Counted from the first letter of the stretch, positions 35,660 to 45,034 are shown. The stretch: 64,000 nucleotides of DNA from Sphingobacterium sp. (GCA_031277685.1 JAITLV010000121.1:62001-126000), one strand, 5' to 3'. Notes: generated by a model not told the origin, from the sequence alone. Made by a program: numbers and translations.

Positions 35660-36892
35660 ATGGAACAACAACAAGCTCCTAAACCTTCTCTACTTAAGAA
35701 CTGGTTATCTATTCTGGGGCCAGGTATCATTACTGCCGCTTTAGTTTTCGGCCCAAGTAAAATGACTATTACCTCAAAAATGGGAGCAGATTATGGCTTT
35801 TCACTACTTTGGGTCGTCGTTGTTGCCATCTGTTTTATGACAGTCTTCACGAATATGGCAGCAAGAATTGGAATTGCCCGTGATGAATCACTGCTCACCT
35901 TAATCCGCAATAAATTTGGAAAGACAACAGCAATTATCATTGGCATCGGTATTTTTGTTGTGGCCACTTGCTTCCAATCGGGTAATGCAACAGGTGTATC
36001 TATTTCAATCTCAGAAGCAACAGGAACAAATCCACAGATTTGGATCATTGTATTCAATGTAATCGGGATCCTGTTACTCTTTTTCAAATCCTTTTATGCG
36101 CTATTGGAAAAATTAATGCTCGCACTGATTATCCTCATGCTATTCGCATTTCTTTCGACTGCAATCATGATAAAAACACCAATAGCCGACTTTTTCAAAG
36201 GTTTTATACCCAGCATCCCACTGGGCTCTGTTGGACTCATCATTGCATTTACGGCATCTTGTTTTTCAATTGTTGGAGCTTTCTACCAGAGCTATCTCGT
36301 ACAATCCAGGCGTAAATTATCAACCAGTCAGCAGACGATAGAGAAGCAGCTGATGGGTAGTCGCATTGGCATTATCATTCTAGGTATTATGAGTGCCGCA
36401 GTCATGGTCTGCGCAGCGAATACCTTACATCCACAAGGTATCAAGCTTAGCTCAGCAGCTGAAATGGGCCGTGCATTGGAACCGCTTTTAGGAACGTACG
36501 CTTCCCATCTCTTTTTTATCGGCTTGTTTGGGGCGTCTTTTTCTTCCTTAATTGGAAATGCTGTTCTCGGCGGCTCATTACTGGGCGACACATTTGGTTA
36601 TGGCAACAACTTAAACCATCCAAAAGTAAAATTATTTATTTCCCTGGTTATGATTTTTGGCTCCGTCATCGCGCTGATTTTTGGAAATTTGCCTTTGGAG
36701 CTCATTGTCTTTGCCCAAAGTATCACCATTTTCCTCGTACCTTTTATTGGTATTATTCTATTCCTTGTTGCCAACGATAAGGAGATTATGGGACATCTCC
36801 ACAACAAACCACTGACAAAGTTATGGGCTATATTAGGCCTTATACTACTCGTACTACTCGCCATCAGCAACTTCTATAATTTAATCAAATAA
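35660..36892 (+). CDS. Nramp-fold transporter lacking the metal-binding motifs
   Basis: A 410-residue inner-membrane protein with about 11 hydrophobic segments and the overall pattern of the Nramp family (LGPGIITAALVFGPSKMTITSKMGADYGFSLLW). In true Mn/Fe transporters TM1 has DPGN and TM6 has MPH. Here TM1 reads FGPSK and TM6 reads GAFYQSYLVQS, so the Asp, Asn and Met ligands are absent. It is encoded between a sugar dehydrogenase and an epimerase in a sugar-acid operon. I infer that it carries an organic substrate of the pathway, not a metal. A magnesium- or aluminium-type Nramp variant is the alternative. Confidence 0.82.
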   Translation: MEQQQAPKPSLLKNWLSILGPGIITAALVFGPSKMTITSKMGADYGFSLLWVVVVAICFMTVFTNMAARIGIARDESLLTLIRNKFGKTTAIIIGIGIFVVATCFQSGNATGVSISISEATGTNPQIWIIVFNVIGILLLFFKSFYALLEKLMLALIILMLFAFLSTAIMIKTPIADFFKGFIPSIPLGSVGLIIAFTASCFSIVGAFYQSYLVQSRRKLSTSQQTIEKQLMGSRIGIIILGIMSAAVMVCAANTLHPQGIKLSSAAEMGRALEPLLGTYASHLFFIGLFGASFSSLIGNAVLGGSLLGDTFGYGNNLNHPKVKLFISLVMIFGSVIALIFGNLPLELIVFAQSITIFLVPFIGIILFLVANDKEIMGHLHNKPLTKLWAILGLILLVLLAISNFYNLIK

Positions 36893-36898
36893 CATAAC

Positions 36899-37921
36899 AT
36901 GGATAACACAAATTTAGCATCACTAGAACATCAGCTGCTTGCACCTTCAACAGCGCTCATTGAAGACATAAAAAAAATACAGGGTGATATCATATTTTTA
37001 GGAATCGGAGGTAAAATGGGACCTAGTATGGCCAAACTGGCGATACGGGCAATTCAGGCAGCTGGCATTGATAAAAAGATCATTGGTGTATCCCGCTTTT
37101 CCACAAATGAACTGCAGCAAGAATTAGAAGACCTGGGGATAAGAACAATTGCCTGTGACTTATTAGATCCCGAACAACTGAAAGAGCTGCCACAGGTTCC
37201 GAATGTAATCTACCTAGCCGGTCATAAATTTGGCACAACAGGAAACGAAGACTTCACCTGGGCAATGAACACTTATCTTCCTGGCATGATCGCTTCACAT
37301 TTCAAAAAGTCTAATATTGTCGCTTTTTCATCGGGCAATGTACTTCCTTTTGTCCCCATCAGCCAAGCGGGTGTATCTGAAGAAACAACACCAGAACCAG
37401 TCGGTGAATATGCACAATCTTGTTTGGGCCGGGAACGTATGTTCGAATACTTCGCCAAGAAAAACAATACGCCCACCTTAATCTACCGACTCAACTACGC
37501 TGTGGACTTTAGATATGGTGTCTTGGTCGAAATTGCAAAAGCTGTAAAAGCACAACTCCCTATAGATCTGACAACCGAAAATGTCAATGTTATCTGGCAA
37601 GGTGATGCCAATGAAATCGCTTTAAGATCTTTACTACATTGTCAGACACCGGCTAAAATACTAAATGTTACTGGTCCTGAAATACTGTCCATCCGTTGGA
37701 TTGCCGAGCGTTTTGCCGAGCATTTTCAAACAAGCCCAATCTATATTAACGCCCCTGCAGGAACTGCTTTGCTCAATAATGCCTCTGAATGCCACCGCCT
37801 CTTTGGCTATCCAAGGACGACCATCCGGGAAGCTATCGACATCACTGCACACTGGCTGATGAGTGGTGGCGAACTCTGGAACAAAGACACGCATTTTCAA
37901 GAAAGAAAAGGAAAGTTTTAA
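36899..37921 (+). CDS. NAD-dependent epimerase/dehydratase family protein
   Basis: A 340-residue extended-SDR Rossmann protein. The dinucleotide motif is GIGGKMG (about residues 37-43); NVIYLAGHKFG and SSGNVLPF follow the family pattern. At the usual YxxxK site the sequence is GEYAQSCLGRER, where the Lys position is not kept, so classical epimerase chemistry is doubtful. The end (RWIAERFAEHF, RLFGYPRTTIREAIDI) is typical of nucleoside-sugar epimerase folds. It lies 6 bases after the Nramp-like gene. Its substrate is unknown; it might reduce or oxidise a sugar acid. Confidence 0.8.
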   Translation: MDNTNLASLEHQLLAPSTALIEDIKKIQGDIIFLGIGGKMGPSMAKLAIRAIQAAGIDKKIIGVSRFSTNELQQELEDLGIRTIACDLLDPEQLKELPQVPNVIYLAGHKFGTTGNEDFTWAMNTYLPGMIASHFKKSNIVAFSSGNVLPFVPISQAGVSEETTPEPVGEYAQSCLGRERMFEYFAKKNNTPTLIYRLNYAVDFRYGVLVEIAKAVKAQLPIDLTTENVNVIWQGDANEIALRSLLHCQTPAKILNVTGPEILSIRWIAERFAEHFQTSPIYINAPAGTALLNNASECHRLFGYPRTTIREAIDITAHWLMSGGELWNKDTHFQERKGKF

Positions 37922-38023
37922 GGAGGCACTTGTTTCTAGACAAAAAGGACCTGAAACCAAAAATAAATCAGCTGCAGTATCCTCCAGTTTGCTACAGAGA
38001 TAGACAGCGTACAATAAATAATT

Positions 38024-39088
38024 ATGTTCATGAAAAAATTAGATGCCAATTTAAAAAAACACCTTTGGGCAGGCACTGTTATTCCCGCTCATCCGCTCGC
38101 ACTCCATCCGGACCGTAGTATTGATGAGGAGCATCAACGTCTTTTGACGCAATATTATATCGCCAGTGGAGCCGGAGGGATTGCTGTTGCCGTACATTCC
38201 ACGCAATTTGAAATCCGCGAGCCTGAAATTAATCTTTTCGAGCCTGTACTCAAATGGGCCAGCGAAGAAGTTGACAAAGCGAAACTCCATCGCCCCTTCC
38301 TCAAGATTGCAGGGATTTGTGGTCCAACTGAACAGGCGGTTCAGGAAGCGAATATTGCGCTTAAATATGGGTATGACATTGGTTTATTGAGCATGGGTGG
38401 GCTGGCGGGCTGGACAGAAAAAGCGATACTGGATCGTGTCCGCGCAATTGCAGCTATTATGCCTGTATTTGGATTCTATCTCCAACCCTCAGTTGGTGGC
38501 CGTATCTTTTCTTATTCATTCTGGCAAGAGTTTGTTGAGATAGACAATGTCGTCGCCATAAAATGCGCGTCTTTCAATCGTTACCAAACCCTGGATGTCA
38601 TGCGTGCACTTGCAAATTCAAGCCGTCATGATCAGATTGCCATGTATACAGGTAACGATGACAATATCGTCAATGACCTGATGACGACTTATGAGTTTCC
38701 CGTAAATGGGAACATCGTTAAGTTAGATTTTAAAGGTGGCTTGCTGGGACACTGGGCGGTCTGGACCCAGAAAGCCGTCATGCTTCTAGAAGAGATCAAG
38801 CGTTACAAACAGCACCCAGATAACTCGACAGCTAAGTTTTTACTAAGTAAGGCAATCGCAGTAACAGACAGTAATGCAGCATTTTTTGATCCGGCACATG
38901 CATTCCATGGCTGTATCCCAGGTCTCCATGAAGTACTTGTTCGTCAAGGTTTAATGAAGGGTGCTTGGTGTCTCAATCCCAATGAACAACTATCTCCCGG
39001 ACAAAAAGAAGAGATTGAGCGTATCTACAACGATTACCCAGACCTAAATGATGATGCATTCGTACAAAATTTCTTGCGTTCAAAATAA
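38024..39088 (+). CDS. DapA-family (class I) aldolase or dehydratase
   Basis: A 354-residue TIM-barrel lyase of the dihydrodipicolinate synthase/N-acetylneuraminate lyase superfamily. The Schiff-base residue is Lys180 in VVAIKCASFN and the assisting Tyr is in VFGFYLQPSVGG about 28 residues earlier. ASGAGGIAVAVHSTQFEI replaces the usual GTTGE-type loop. It is longer than DapA (about 290) at the C-terminus. With a galactonate-dehydratase-like enzyme in the same regulon, cleavage of a 2-keto-3-deoxy acid to pyruvate and an aldehyde is a sensible role. An ATG at 38030 is an alternative start. A 102-base gap precedes it. Confidence 0.86.
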   Translation: MFMKKLDANLKKHLWAGTVIPAHPLALHPDRSIDEEHQRLLTQYYIASGAGGIAVAVHSTQFEIREPEINLFEPVLKWASEEVDKAKLHRPFLKIAGICGPTEQAVQEANIALKYGYDIGLLSMGGLAGWTEKAILDRVRAIAAIMPVFGFYLQPSVGGRIFSYSFWQEFVEIDNVVAIKCASFNRYQTLDVMRALANSSRHDQIAMYTGNDDNIVNDLMTTYEFPVNGNIVKLDFKGGLLGHWAVWTQKAVMLLEEIKRYKQHPDNSTAKFLLSKAIAVTDSNAAFFDPAHAFHGCIPGLHEVLVRQGLMKGAWCLNPNEQLSPGQKEEIERIYNDYPDLNDDAFVQNFLRSK

Positions 39089-39118
39089 CCGATTGCCGAC
39101 CTACTTATAAACTAAATT

Positions 39119-42100
39119 ATGGCAAAATTAACCAATATCTCCTGTGTCTTGTTCCTAGCAGCATGTGGAGTTAGCCCTTTATTTTCATTTGCCCAACAAG
39201 CAATTACTTACACTGGTTTGGTCAAGGACCAACAGCTTAATGTTGGGTTAGCCGGAGCAACGATAAGGACATCCACCGGAAAGTCGATATCGACAGATGA
39301 TCAGGGAAAATTTCAACTTCAGGCCTTCCCTGGTGAATCATTAACCATTACCTCTGTAGGGTATGAAAGCGATCATATCACCCTTACAAAAGCTGCATCG
39401 ATTGTTATTTCGCTAGTCAAATCAGCGACGCAGCTCGAAGAAACAGTTGTCATTGGCTATGGTTCAATCAAAAAAAGCTCTGTAACAGCCTCGGTATCAA
39501 AAATCGAAAATAAAAATTTGGACCAGGTACCGAGCGCAAGACCTGAAACAGCCCTTCAGGGGAAATTACCTGGATTAAATATTTCGCAGACCAGAAGTAC
39601 ACCCGGAGCGGCTCCGGTGATACGCATCCGTGGGATAGGATCTATTTCTGCAGGGAATGACCCACTTTTAGTGGTGGATGGCTTCCCTGGTGCGAGTTGG
39701 TCTAACATCAATACCAATGACATTGAGTCCATTGAAGTTTTAAAAGATGCTTCCGCAGCATCCATATATGGCTCACGAGCCTCTGGAGGTGTTATCATCA
39801 TTACTACACGGGCCGGGAAAGTGGGCAAACCTATTGTACGCGCAAATGTCCTGGCAGGCTTTTCCCAACCAATATTGCATGATGATTTTATGAGCTCCAA
39901 GGAATATTATGACGCCATCATCAAATACCAAAACCGGGAGTATTTTTATGTAGGCGGTGATAGCAGTCTGCCACTATGGGGAGATTCACGGCGCCCTGCA
40001 GGCTATCAGGTGAATCCAGCGATACTAAACGGTAATGATGTCAACTGGCAAAATGCCGTAACAAAAAATGCACCATTTCAAAGTTATGACCTCTCCGTTA
40101 CAGGCGGGACTGACCAGACAAAATACTATATCTCTGCTGTCTATAAGGATCAACAAGGTACCTTGCTCAATACGTTTTTTAAGAGTTATGGCATGCGGGC
40201 TTCTGTAGATACGAAGGTCAATGACAGACTTCAGATTGGCGCAATGCTCAACCCTACTTATCAATCGGCACGGACATCTCCTTTGACGATGGACTCTTAC
40301 AACAAATACCCACCTTTTGTCGCCGTTCAGAATCCAGATGGCAGTTATCCCAAAGCACGCGATTACTGGGGCTTCAATGTATCCTCACAGGCCAACCCAA
40401 TGGGAATCCTGATGGGAACCAATAATCAGGGACAGACCTTAAGCGCTTTAGGGAATATGTATGCCTCGTACAAAATTCTCGATGGACTGACGTTGAAGAC
40501 GACATTGAACGCCAACATGTTTTACAACAACAGTGACAAATTTCAGGCATCTTGGGCATCCAACACAGGTCTTTCCTCCGGAAGTGCCACAGATTCACGC
40601 ATAATTACACTATTGAATGAAAATACACTGAACTACAACAGAACTTTTGCACAAGATCATGATGTCTCTTTGATGGCCGGTGCTTCTTTTCAAAAAGCGA
40701 CAAGCCGAAATATTAATCTTCTGGCAGTCAATGGAACATTCAATAACAACATTATAGAAACATTGAACAATGCTACGGTTAATCCCAACGGAAGCAATAC
40801 CTTAAAATCATTATGGGGGATGATTTCTTATTTTGGACGAGCAAATTATGCTTACAAAGAGAAATACCTACTCTCCGCCTCCATCCGTACTGACGGTTCA
40901 TCACGGTTCGGCCCGGATAATAAATGGGGTGTATTTCCTTCTGCTTCCGCCGCATGGCGCGTTAGCAAGGAAAGTTTTATGCTCGATCAAGATCTTATTT
41001 CAGACTTTAAACTACGTGCGAGTTTTGGAAATTCAGGTAACATGAACATCGGTGATTTTGCCTATTTGGGACTTGTAACCGGTGGCTTATATACAGTCAA
41101 TGATCAAACGCAAAATTGGCTTGCCCAAAGCAGTTTTGGCAATAATAAACTAAGCTGGGAAAAAAACAATGAATTTGATTTGGGCATTGACCTTGCCTTT
41201 TGGCAAAACCGCCTTTCGCTAACTGCGGATTACTACCGCAAGCGCACGAAAAACCTACTCTATCAAGTTTCTATCCCCGGTACTACTGGATTTACAAGCT
41301 CGCTGTCAAATATTGGCGAAATCGAAAACAAGGGCTTTGAATTTGATGTAAACAGCAAAAATCTGATCGGAAAATTGAAATGGAATACAAATTTCAATCT
41401 CTCATTCAACCGGAATAAAGTCGTTGATCTGGGTGGTGTCAATGAAAGGATGACCTCGATTTCGTATGGTATGAACTGGCTATTACGTGTTGGCGAACCC
41501 ATGTTTTCTTACTACGGCTATAAGCACATTGGGGTTTTCCAGCAGGAGGAGCAACTGAACAGTTTACCTAAACTCGCCGGAGAAAAGCTTGGTAATCCCA
41601 TTTATGAAGACATCAATGGTGATGGAAAAATAGATGCCGATGACCGCACAATTCTAGGAAACTTTATGCCAAAAAGTTATTGGGGAATGACCAACACATT
41701 TTCCTATCAAAACTTCGACCTTTCTTTTACCTTACAAGCCGTATTGGGATCCAAAATGTACAATTTTGAAAATCAATTCTACCAAGGTTCTGTTTTGGGC
41801 AATATGAGAAAATCCCTTGTCGCAGGTTCCTGGTGGTCGAAGGATGATCCCGGGGATGGCTATATTCCGGCTTTATCTCTGAGTCAATTGAGTTTTAACG
41901 CAAATTCTGATTTCTACATCGAAGATGCCTCTTTCCTGGCATTACGCAACATCAATTTTGGCTATAGCTTTCCAACAAACTTATCATCAAAAATGGGCAT
42001 AAAAAGCCTGCGCGTATTTACCTCGGTCAACAACGCTTTCCTAATAACAAAAAAAGGCTTCCATGCCTATAATCCGGAAGGTTATACAGCAGGTGAAGTT

Positions 42101-42187
42101 GGTGGTATTGGAAGTACTCCCGGGTATAATGTAGGTTCAGAACCTATGAGCCGAGTGTATACTTTCGGATTAAACCTCAGTTTTTAA
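39119..42187 (+). CDS. SusC-like TonB-dependent outer-membrane transporter
   Basis: A 1022-residue SusC/RagA protein: signal (LFLAACGVSPLFSFAQQ), carboxypeptidase-D-like domain (YTGLVKDQQLNVGLAGATIRTS), TonB box region (EETVVIGYGSIKKSSVTASVSKI), plug (VVDGFPGASWSNINTNDIESIEVLKDASAASIYGSRASGGVIIITTRAG) and barrel ending in VYTFGLNLSF. It is clearly different from the SusC at 30640-33756, so the locus has two transport systems. It follows the DapA-like gene by 30 bases and precedes its SusD partner by 19. Confidence 0.96.
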   Translation: MAKLTNISCVLFLAACGVSPLFSFAQQAITYTGLVKDQQLNVGLAGATIRTSTGKSISTDDQGKFQLQAFPGESLTITSVGYESDHITLTKAASIVISLVKSATQLEETVVIGYGSIKKSSVTASVSKIENKNLDQVPSARPETALQGKLPGLNISQTRSTPGAAPVIRIRGIGSISAGNDPLLVVDGFPGASWSNINTNDIESIEVLKDASAASIYGSRASGGVIIITTRAGKVGKPIVRANVLAGFSQPILHDDFMSSKEYYDAIIKYQNREYFYVGGDSSLPLWGDSRRPAGYQVNPAILNGNDVNWQNAVTKNAPFQSYDLSVTGGTDQTKYYISAVYKDQQGTLLNTFFKSYGMRASVDTKVNDRLQIGAMLNPTYQSARTSPLTMDSYNKYPPFVAVQNPDGSYPKARDYWGFNVSSQANPMGILMGTNNQGQTLSALGNMYASYKILDGLTLKTTLNANMFYNNSDKFQASWASNTGLSSGSATDSRIITLLNENTLNYNRTFAQDHDVSLMAGASFQKATSRNINLLAVNGTFNNNIIETLNNATVNPNGSNTLKSLWGMISYFGRANYAYKEKYLLSASIRTDGSSRFGPDNKWGVFPSASAAWRVSKESFMLDQDLISDFKLRASFGNSGNMNIGDFAYLGLVTGGLYTVNDQTQNWLAQSSFGNNKLSWEKNNEFDLGIDLAFWQNRLSLTADYYRKRTKNLLYQVSIPGTTGFTSSLSNIGEIENKGFEFDVNSKNLIGKLKWNTNFNLSFNRNKVVDLGGVNERMTSISYGMNWLLRVGEPMFSYYGYKHIGVFQQEEQLNSLPKLAGEKLGNPIYEDINGDGKIDADDRTILGNFMPKSYWGMTNTFSYQNFDLSFTLQAVLGSKMYNFENQFYQGSVLGNMRKSLVAGSWWSKDDPGDGYIPALSLSQLSFNANSDFYIEDASFLALRNINFGYSFPTNLSSKMGIKSLRVFTSVNNAFLITKKGFHAYNPEGYTAGEVGGIGSTPGYNVGSEPMSRVYTFGLNLSF

Positions 42188-42206
42188 TTACTAATGTAAA
42201 TGTACC

Positions 42207-43682
42207 ATGAAATCAAATACAATAATATGGCTATTGACTTCGAGCTTGCTGTTTGGCAGTTGTACAGATGAGCTATTGAATACCACTCCTCCATCATCAT
42301 TGACGGATATCAACTATTACAATGATGCCAATGATCTGGAGAAGGCCGTTCTGGGAATTTATGCCAAAATGCAAAACCGGAAGCCAAATGACTACCAGTT
42401 GCTGGAACTTCCTTCCGATAATCTCTATGGATCTACCAATACAGGATTTGCAGGCATACCAGAAATAGATGCACTGGCAATTTCACCCACCAACCCCATC
42501 TTAACCGCATATTGGCAAGAAAGCTACGCAGGTATCTTTAGGGCCAACGCAGTGATCTTGAACATCGACAAACCCAAGGATTATACCCAGATCAAAAAGG
42601 ATCAACATATCGGTGAGGCCAAATTTATGCGTGCTTTATTTTATTTCGACCTTGTACGAACTTTTGGTTCCGTGCCAAATGTGCTTACTGCGTTGACTAT
42701 TGATGAAGCCAAACAGTATAAAAGAAGCAACGCTGGGCTGATCTATGATCAAATCATTCAAGACCTGAAAGATGCCACCGAAAAACTCCCCTTGAAATCC
42801 ACCTTATCCAGAAATCGGGCAAGCAAAGAAGCTGCCCTAGCACTGTTAGGTAAAGTATATATTGCTAAAAAGGATTGGGTGAATGCCGAAACTGTGTTAG
42901 GCCAGTTTTTTAATAGGTATGGCAGCAACTATACATTGGTCAATGACTATAACCAGTTATGGTCTTTAGAAAATGAGAACAACAGTGAAGTTCTTTTCAG
43001 TATCGGTTACACGGACGGAACTAATGGGCAGGATCTATCGACAGCATTTGTTCCCAATGGTGGAATTTTTAACCTTGTATCCCGCGGATCCGAGGTCGCT
43101 CTTCCATCCTGGAGTTTGCATAAAAAGATTCTTTTAGGAGATAAGCGACTTTCCAAGACTATCGAAGCCCAATATCTCTCCGCTGCCTCGGGTGGACAAA
43201 ACGCGATCTATTTTCCCTATGCTTCAAAATTTGTTGTTAAGCAAACGGCAATGGCTGCAGGATTGGATCTCCCTGTTCTTCGGCTGTCCGATATTATTCT
43301 ACTTTACTCAGAGGCGCTTAACGAAAACGGAAAACTGCAAGACGCTGTCACGCAGCTCAATAAAATCCGTCAGCGGGCATTTGGCGATCAAAATCACAAC
43401 TTTAGCCTTGATCAGATAACGGATAAGGAACAATTTATCAACGTCCTCCTTGATGAACGACAAGTTGAACTGGCCTTCGAATGCGAACGTTGGTATGATC
43501 TGGTTCGCAAAGGAAAAATGACGACAGTCATGAAAGTAGAAGAACGCAATTACAATCCAACTTCTGAAGTTTCACAAAAAGTAACTTTATCGCCGAAAGA
43601 TTACATGAATATCTTTCCAATTCCACAGGCAGAAATTGACCTGGTTGGGAAAGCCATTCTCGAACAGAATCCAGGTTATTAA
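42207..43682 (+). CDS. SusD-like outer-membrane glycan-binding lipoprotein
   Basis: A 491-residue lipoprotein (MKSNTIIWLLTSSLLFGSC, Cys19) of the SusD/RagB family, with IGEAKFMRALFYFDLVRTFGSVPNV, LLGKVYIAKKDW, LLDERQVELAFECERWYDLVRKG and the terminal IFPIPQAEIDLVGKAILEQNPGY. It pairs with the SusC just upstream and ends the plus-strand operon; a strong hairpin follows the stop codon. Confidence 0.95.
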   Translation: MKSNTIIWLLTSSLLFGSCTDELLNTTPPSSLTDINYYNDANDLEKAVLGIYAKMQNRKPNDYQLLELPSDNLYGSTNTGFAGIPEIDALAISPTNPILTAYWQESYAGIFRANAVILNIDKPKDYTQIKKDQHIGEAKFMRALFYFDLVRTFGSVPNVLTALTIDEAKQYKRSNAGLIYDQIIQDLKDATEKLPLKSTLSRNRASKEAALALLGKVYIAKKDWVNAETVLGQFFNRYGSNYTLVNDYNQLWSLENENNSEVLFSIGYTDGTNGQDLSTAFVPNGGIFNLVSRGSEVALPSWSLHKKILLGDKRLSKTIEAQYLSAASGGQNAIYFPYASKFVVKQTAMAAGLDLPVLRLSDIILLYSEALNENGKLQDAVTQLNKIRQRAFGDQNHNFSLDQITDKEQFINVLLDERQVELAFECERWYDLVRKGKMTTVMKVEERNYNPTSEVSQKVTLSPKDYMNIFPIPQAEIDLVGKAILEQNPGY

Positions 43683-43693
43683 CCTGGGTTAAC

Positions 43694-43727
43694 AACAATG
43701 TTGGTACAAGACGTTACCAACATTGTT
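43694..43727 (+). terminator. terminator hairpin of the plus-strand operon
   Basis: A perfect 13-bp stem (AACAATGTTGGTA at 43694-43706 with TACCAACATTGTT at 43715-43727) around an 8-base loop begins 11 bases after the SusD stop. The following T-tract is weak (TTGTTCTACTT). Confidence 0.7.
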
Positions 43728-43810
43728 CTACTTGAGATCTGGTAGGACGGCTGTTTGATTTTCACAATAATTTGTTTGAATTATATATTCTTTGTTTCCC
43801 ACATTGGAAT

Positions 43811-43826
43811 TAATTTTGTCGACAAA
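43811..43826 (+). promoter_or_regulatory. -7 element and palindromic operator of the MFS gene
   Basis: TAATTTTG (43811-43818) is a full -7 element. It overlaps the perfect 12-bp palindrome TTTGTCGACAAA (43815-43826), which ends 8 bases before the start codon. The core differs from the GntR sites. No regulator gene is adjacent, so the binding protein is unknown. Confidence 0.45.
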
Positions 43827-43834
43827 TTATCAAG

Positions 43835-45034
43835 ATGGAAAAACAGACTAAACCCGGTGGATCTTTTATCCCAACCATACTTGCTTTCGCCCTTGTCCCC
43901 ATTACAGGACTTGCTACCGATATCTACCTTCCCTCAATGCCTCAAATGGCATTGGAGCTTGGTCTCAGTGAAAGTCGTATCCAACTAACACTATCGTTGT
44001 TTCTGATCAGTTATGGTGTCGCTCAATTCTTCACAGGCGCTTTGGTGGATGCGTGGGGAAGATATCGTATCAACCTAATTTCACTATTCCTTTTTATCCT
44101 TAGTTTTTGGGTTACAGCAACGACAAAAGATATCTGGACTATATATGCTATGCGTATTCTACAAGGCATTTTATCAGCATTCGTTGTTATCTCCAAACGA
44201 GCTTACTTTGTGGATGTTTATGAGGGTGAGCAGCGTAAACATTATTTGAGCATCATGACAATCGTCTGGTCTATTGGTCCCATCGTCGCTCCATTTATTG
44301 GAGGCTATCTACAAACACAATTTGGCTGGCGTTCCAATTTCCTCGTGCTTGCTGTTTATAGTGCAGTACTTTTCGTGCTGGAATTTATCTTCTCCGGTGA
44401 AACGATCAAACAAAAAAAACCATTACATATCAACTATCTTATCAGCGAATTTAATATGATGTTAAGGACCAAAGACTTTACATTTGGGGTATTGATGTGC
44501 GGAATATCGTATGGTCTGGTCATGTTTTACAACCTGAGTGGTCCATTTTTTATTGAGCACCAATTGGGTTATGGAGCGATCACGACAGGCTATACCTCCC
44601 TGATTATGGGCTTAGCCTGGATGTGCGGAGGGTTTCTTGGCAAAGCATTAATCAAAAGAGCTCTCATTCCCAAATTGCGAATAGCCAATTTTATTCAAAT
44701 CACCTTAGTATTATTAATGATCGTGGTGTCCCCTTATCTGGCAAACTTATATACTTTAACGTTTTTTGCATTCGTCATTCACTGCACGGCTGGATTTATC
44801 TTTAATAATTATTTCAGTTATTGTCTGGGTCGTTTTCCATTATCAGCAGGTATTGCTGGGGGATTAGTAGGTGGTATTACCTACTTAGTGACTTCTTCAC
44901 TAAGTTATGGTACTGTTAGCTTAATCAATCCCTCTTCTCAGCTTGAAATCGGATTAGGTTATGCCCTATTTGCGCTACTGGGTCTCTTTACGCTGCTATT
45001 CATCAGTAAGCTTGCTAAAACGAATAGGCTGTAA
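43835..45034 (+). CDS. MFS transporter, Bcr/CflA drug-efflux type
   Basis: A 399-residue inner-membrane protein with about 12 hydrophobic segments. The start (VPITGLATDIYLPSMPQMALELG) is the signature of the Bcr/CflA (DHA1) group, followed by the motif-A-like loop GALVDAWGRYRIN and the motif-C-like SIGPIVAPFIGGYLQTQFGWRSNF. Bcr/CflA members export drugs such as bicyclomycin and chloramphenicol or small metabolites by proton antiport. It is separated from the SusD gene by a terminator and has its own promoter and a different palindrome, so it is probably not part of the GntR regulon. Confidence 0.9.
   Translation: MEKQTKPGGSFIPTILAFALVPITGLATDIYLPSMPQMALELGLSESRIQLTLSLFLISYGVAQFFTGALVDAWGRYRINLISLFLFILSFWVTATTKDIWTIYAMRILQGILSAFVVISKRAYFVDVYEGEQRKHYLSIMTIVWSIGPIVAPFIGGYLQTQFGWRSNFLVLAVYSAVLFVLEFIFSGETIKQKKPLHINYLISEFNMMLRTKDFTFGVLMCGISYGLVMFYNLSGPFFIEHQLGYGAITTGYTSLIMGLAWMCGGFLGKALIKRALIPKLRIANFIQITLVLLMIVVSPYLANLYTLTFFAFVIHCTAGFIFNNYFSYCLGRFPLSAGIAGGLVGGITYLVTSSLSYGTVSLINPSSQLEIGLGYALFALLGLFTLLFISKLAKTNRL

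Noticed and set aside
37922..38023. Possible terminator or separate promoter before the DapA-like gene
   Set aside because: Only imperfect, widely spaced complementary bits (GGAGG and CCTCC) are present, with no T-tract and no TAnnTTTG element; read-through from the operon is simpler.
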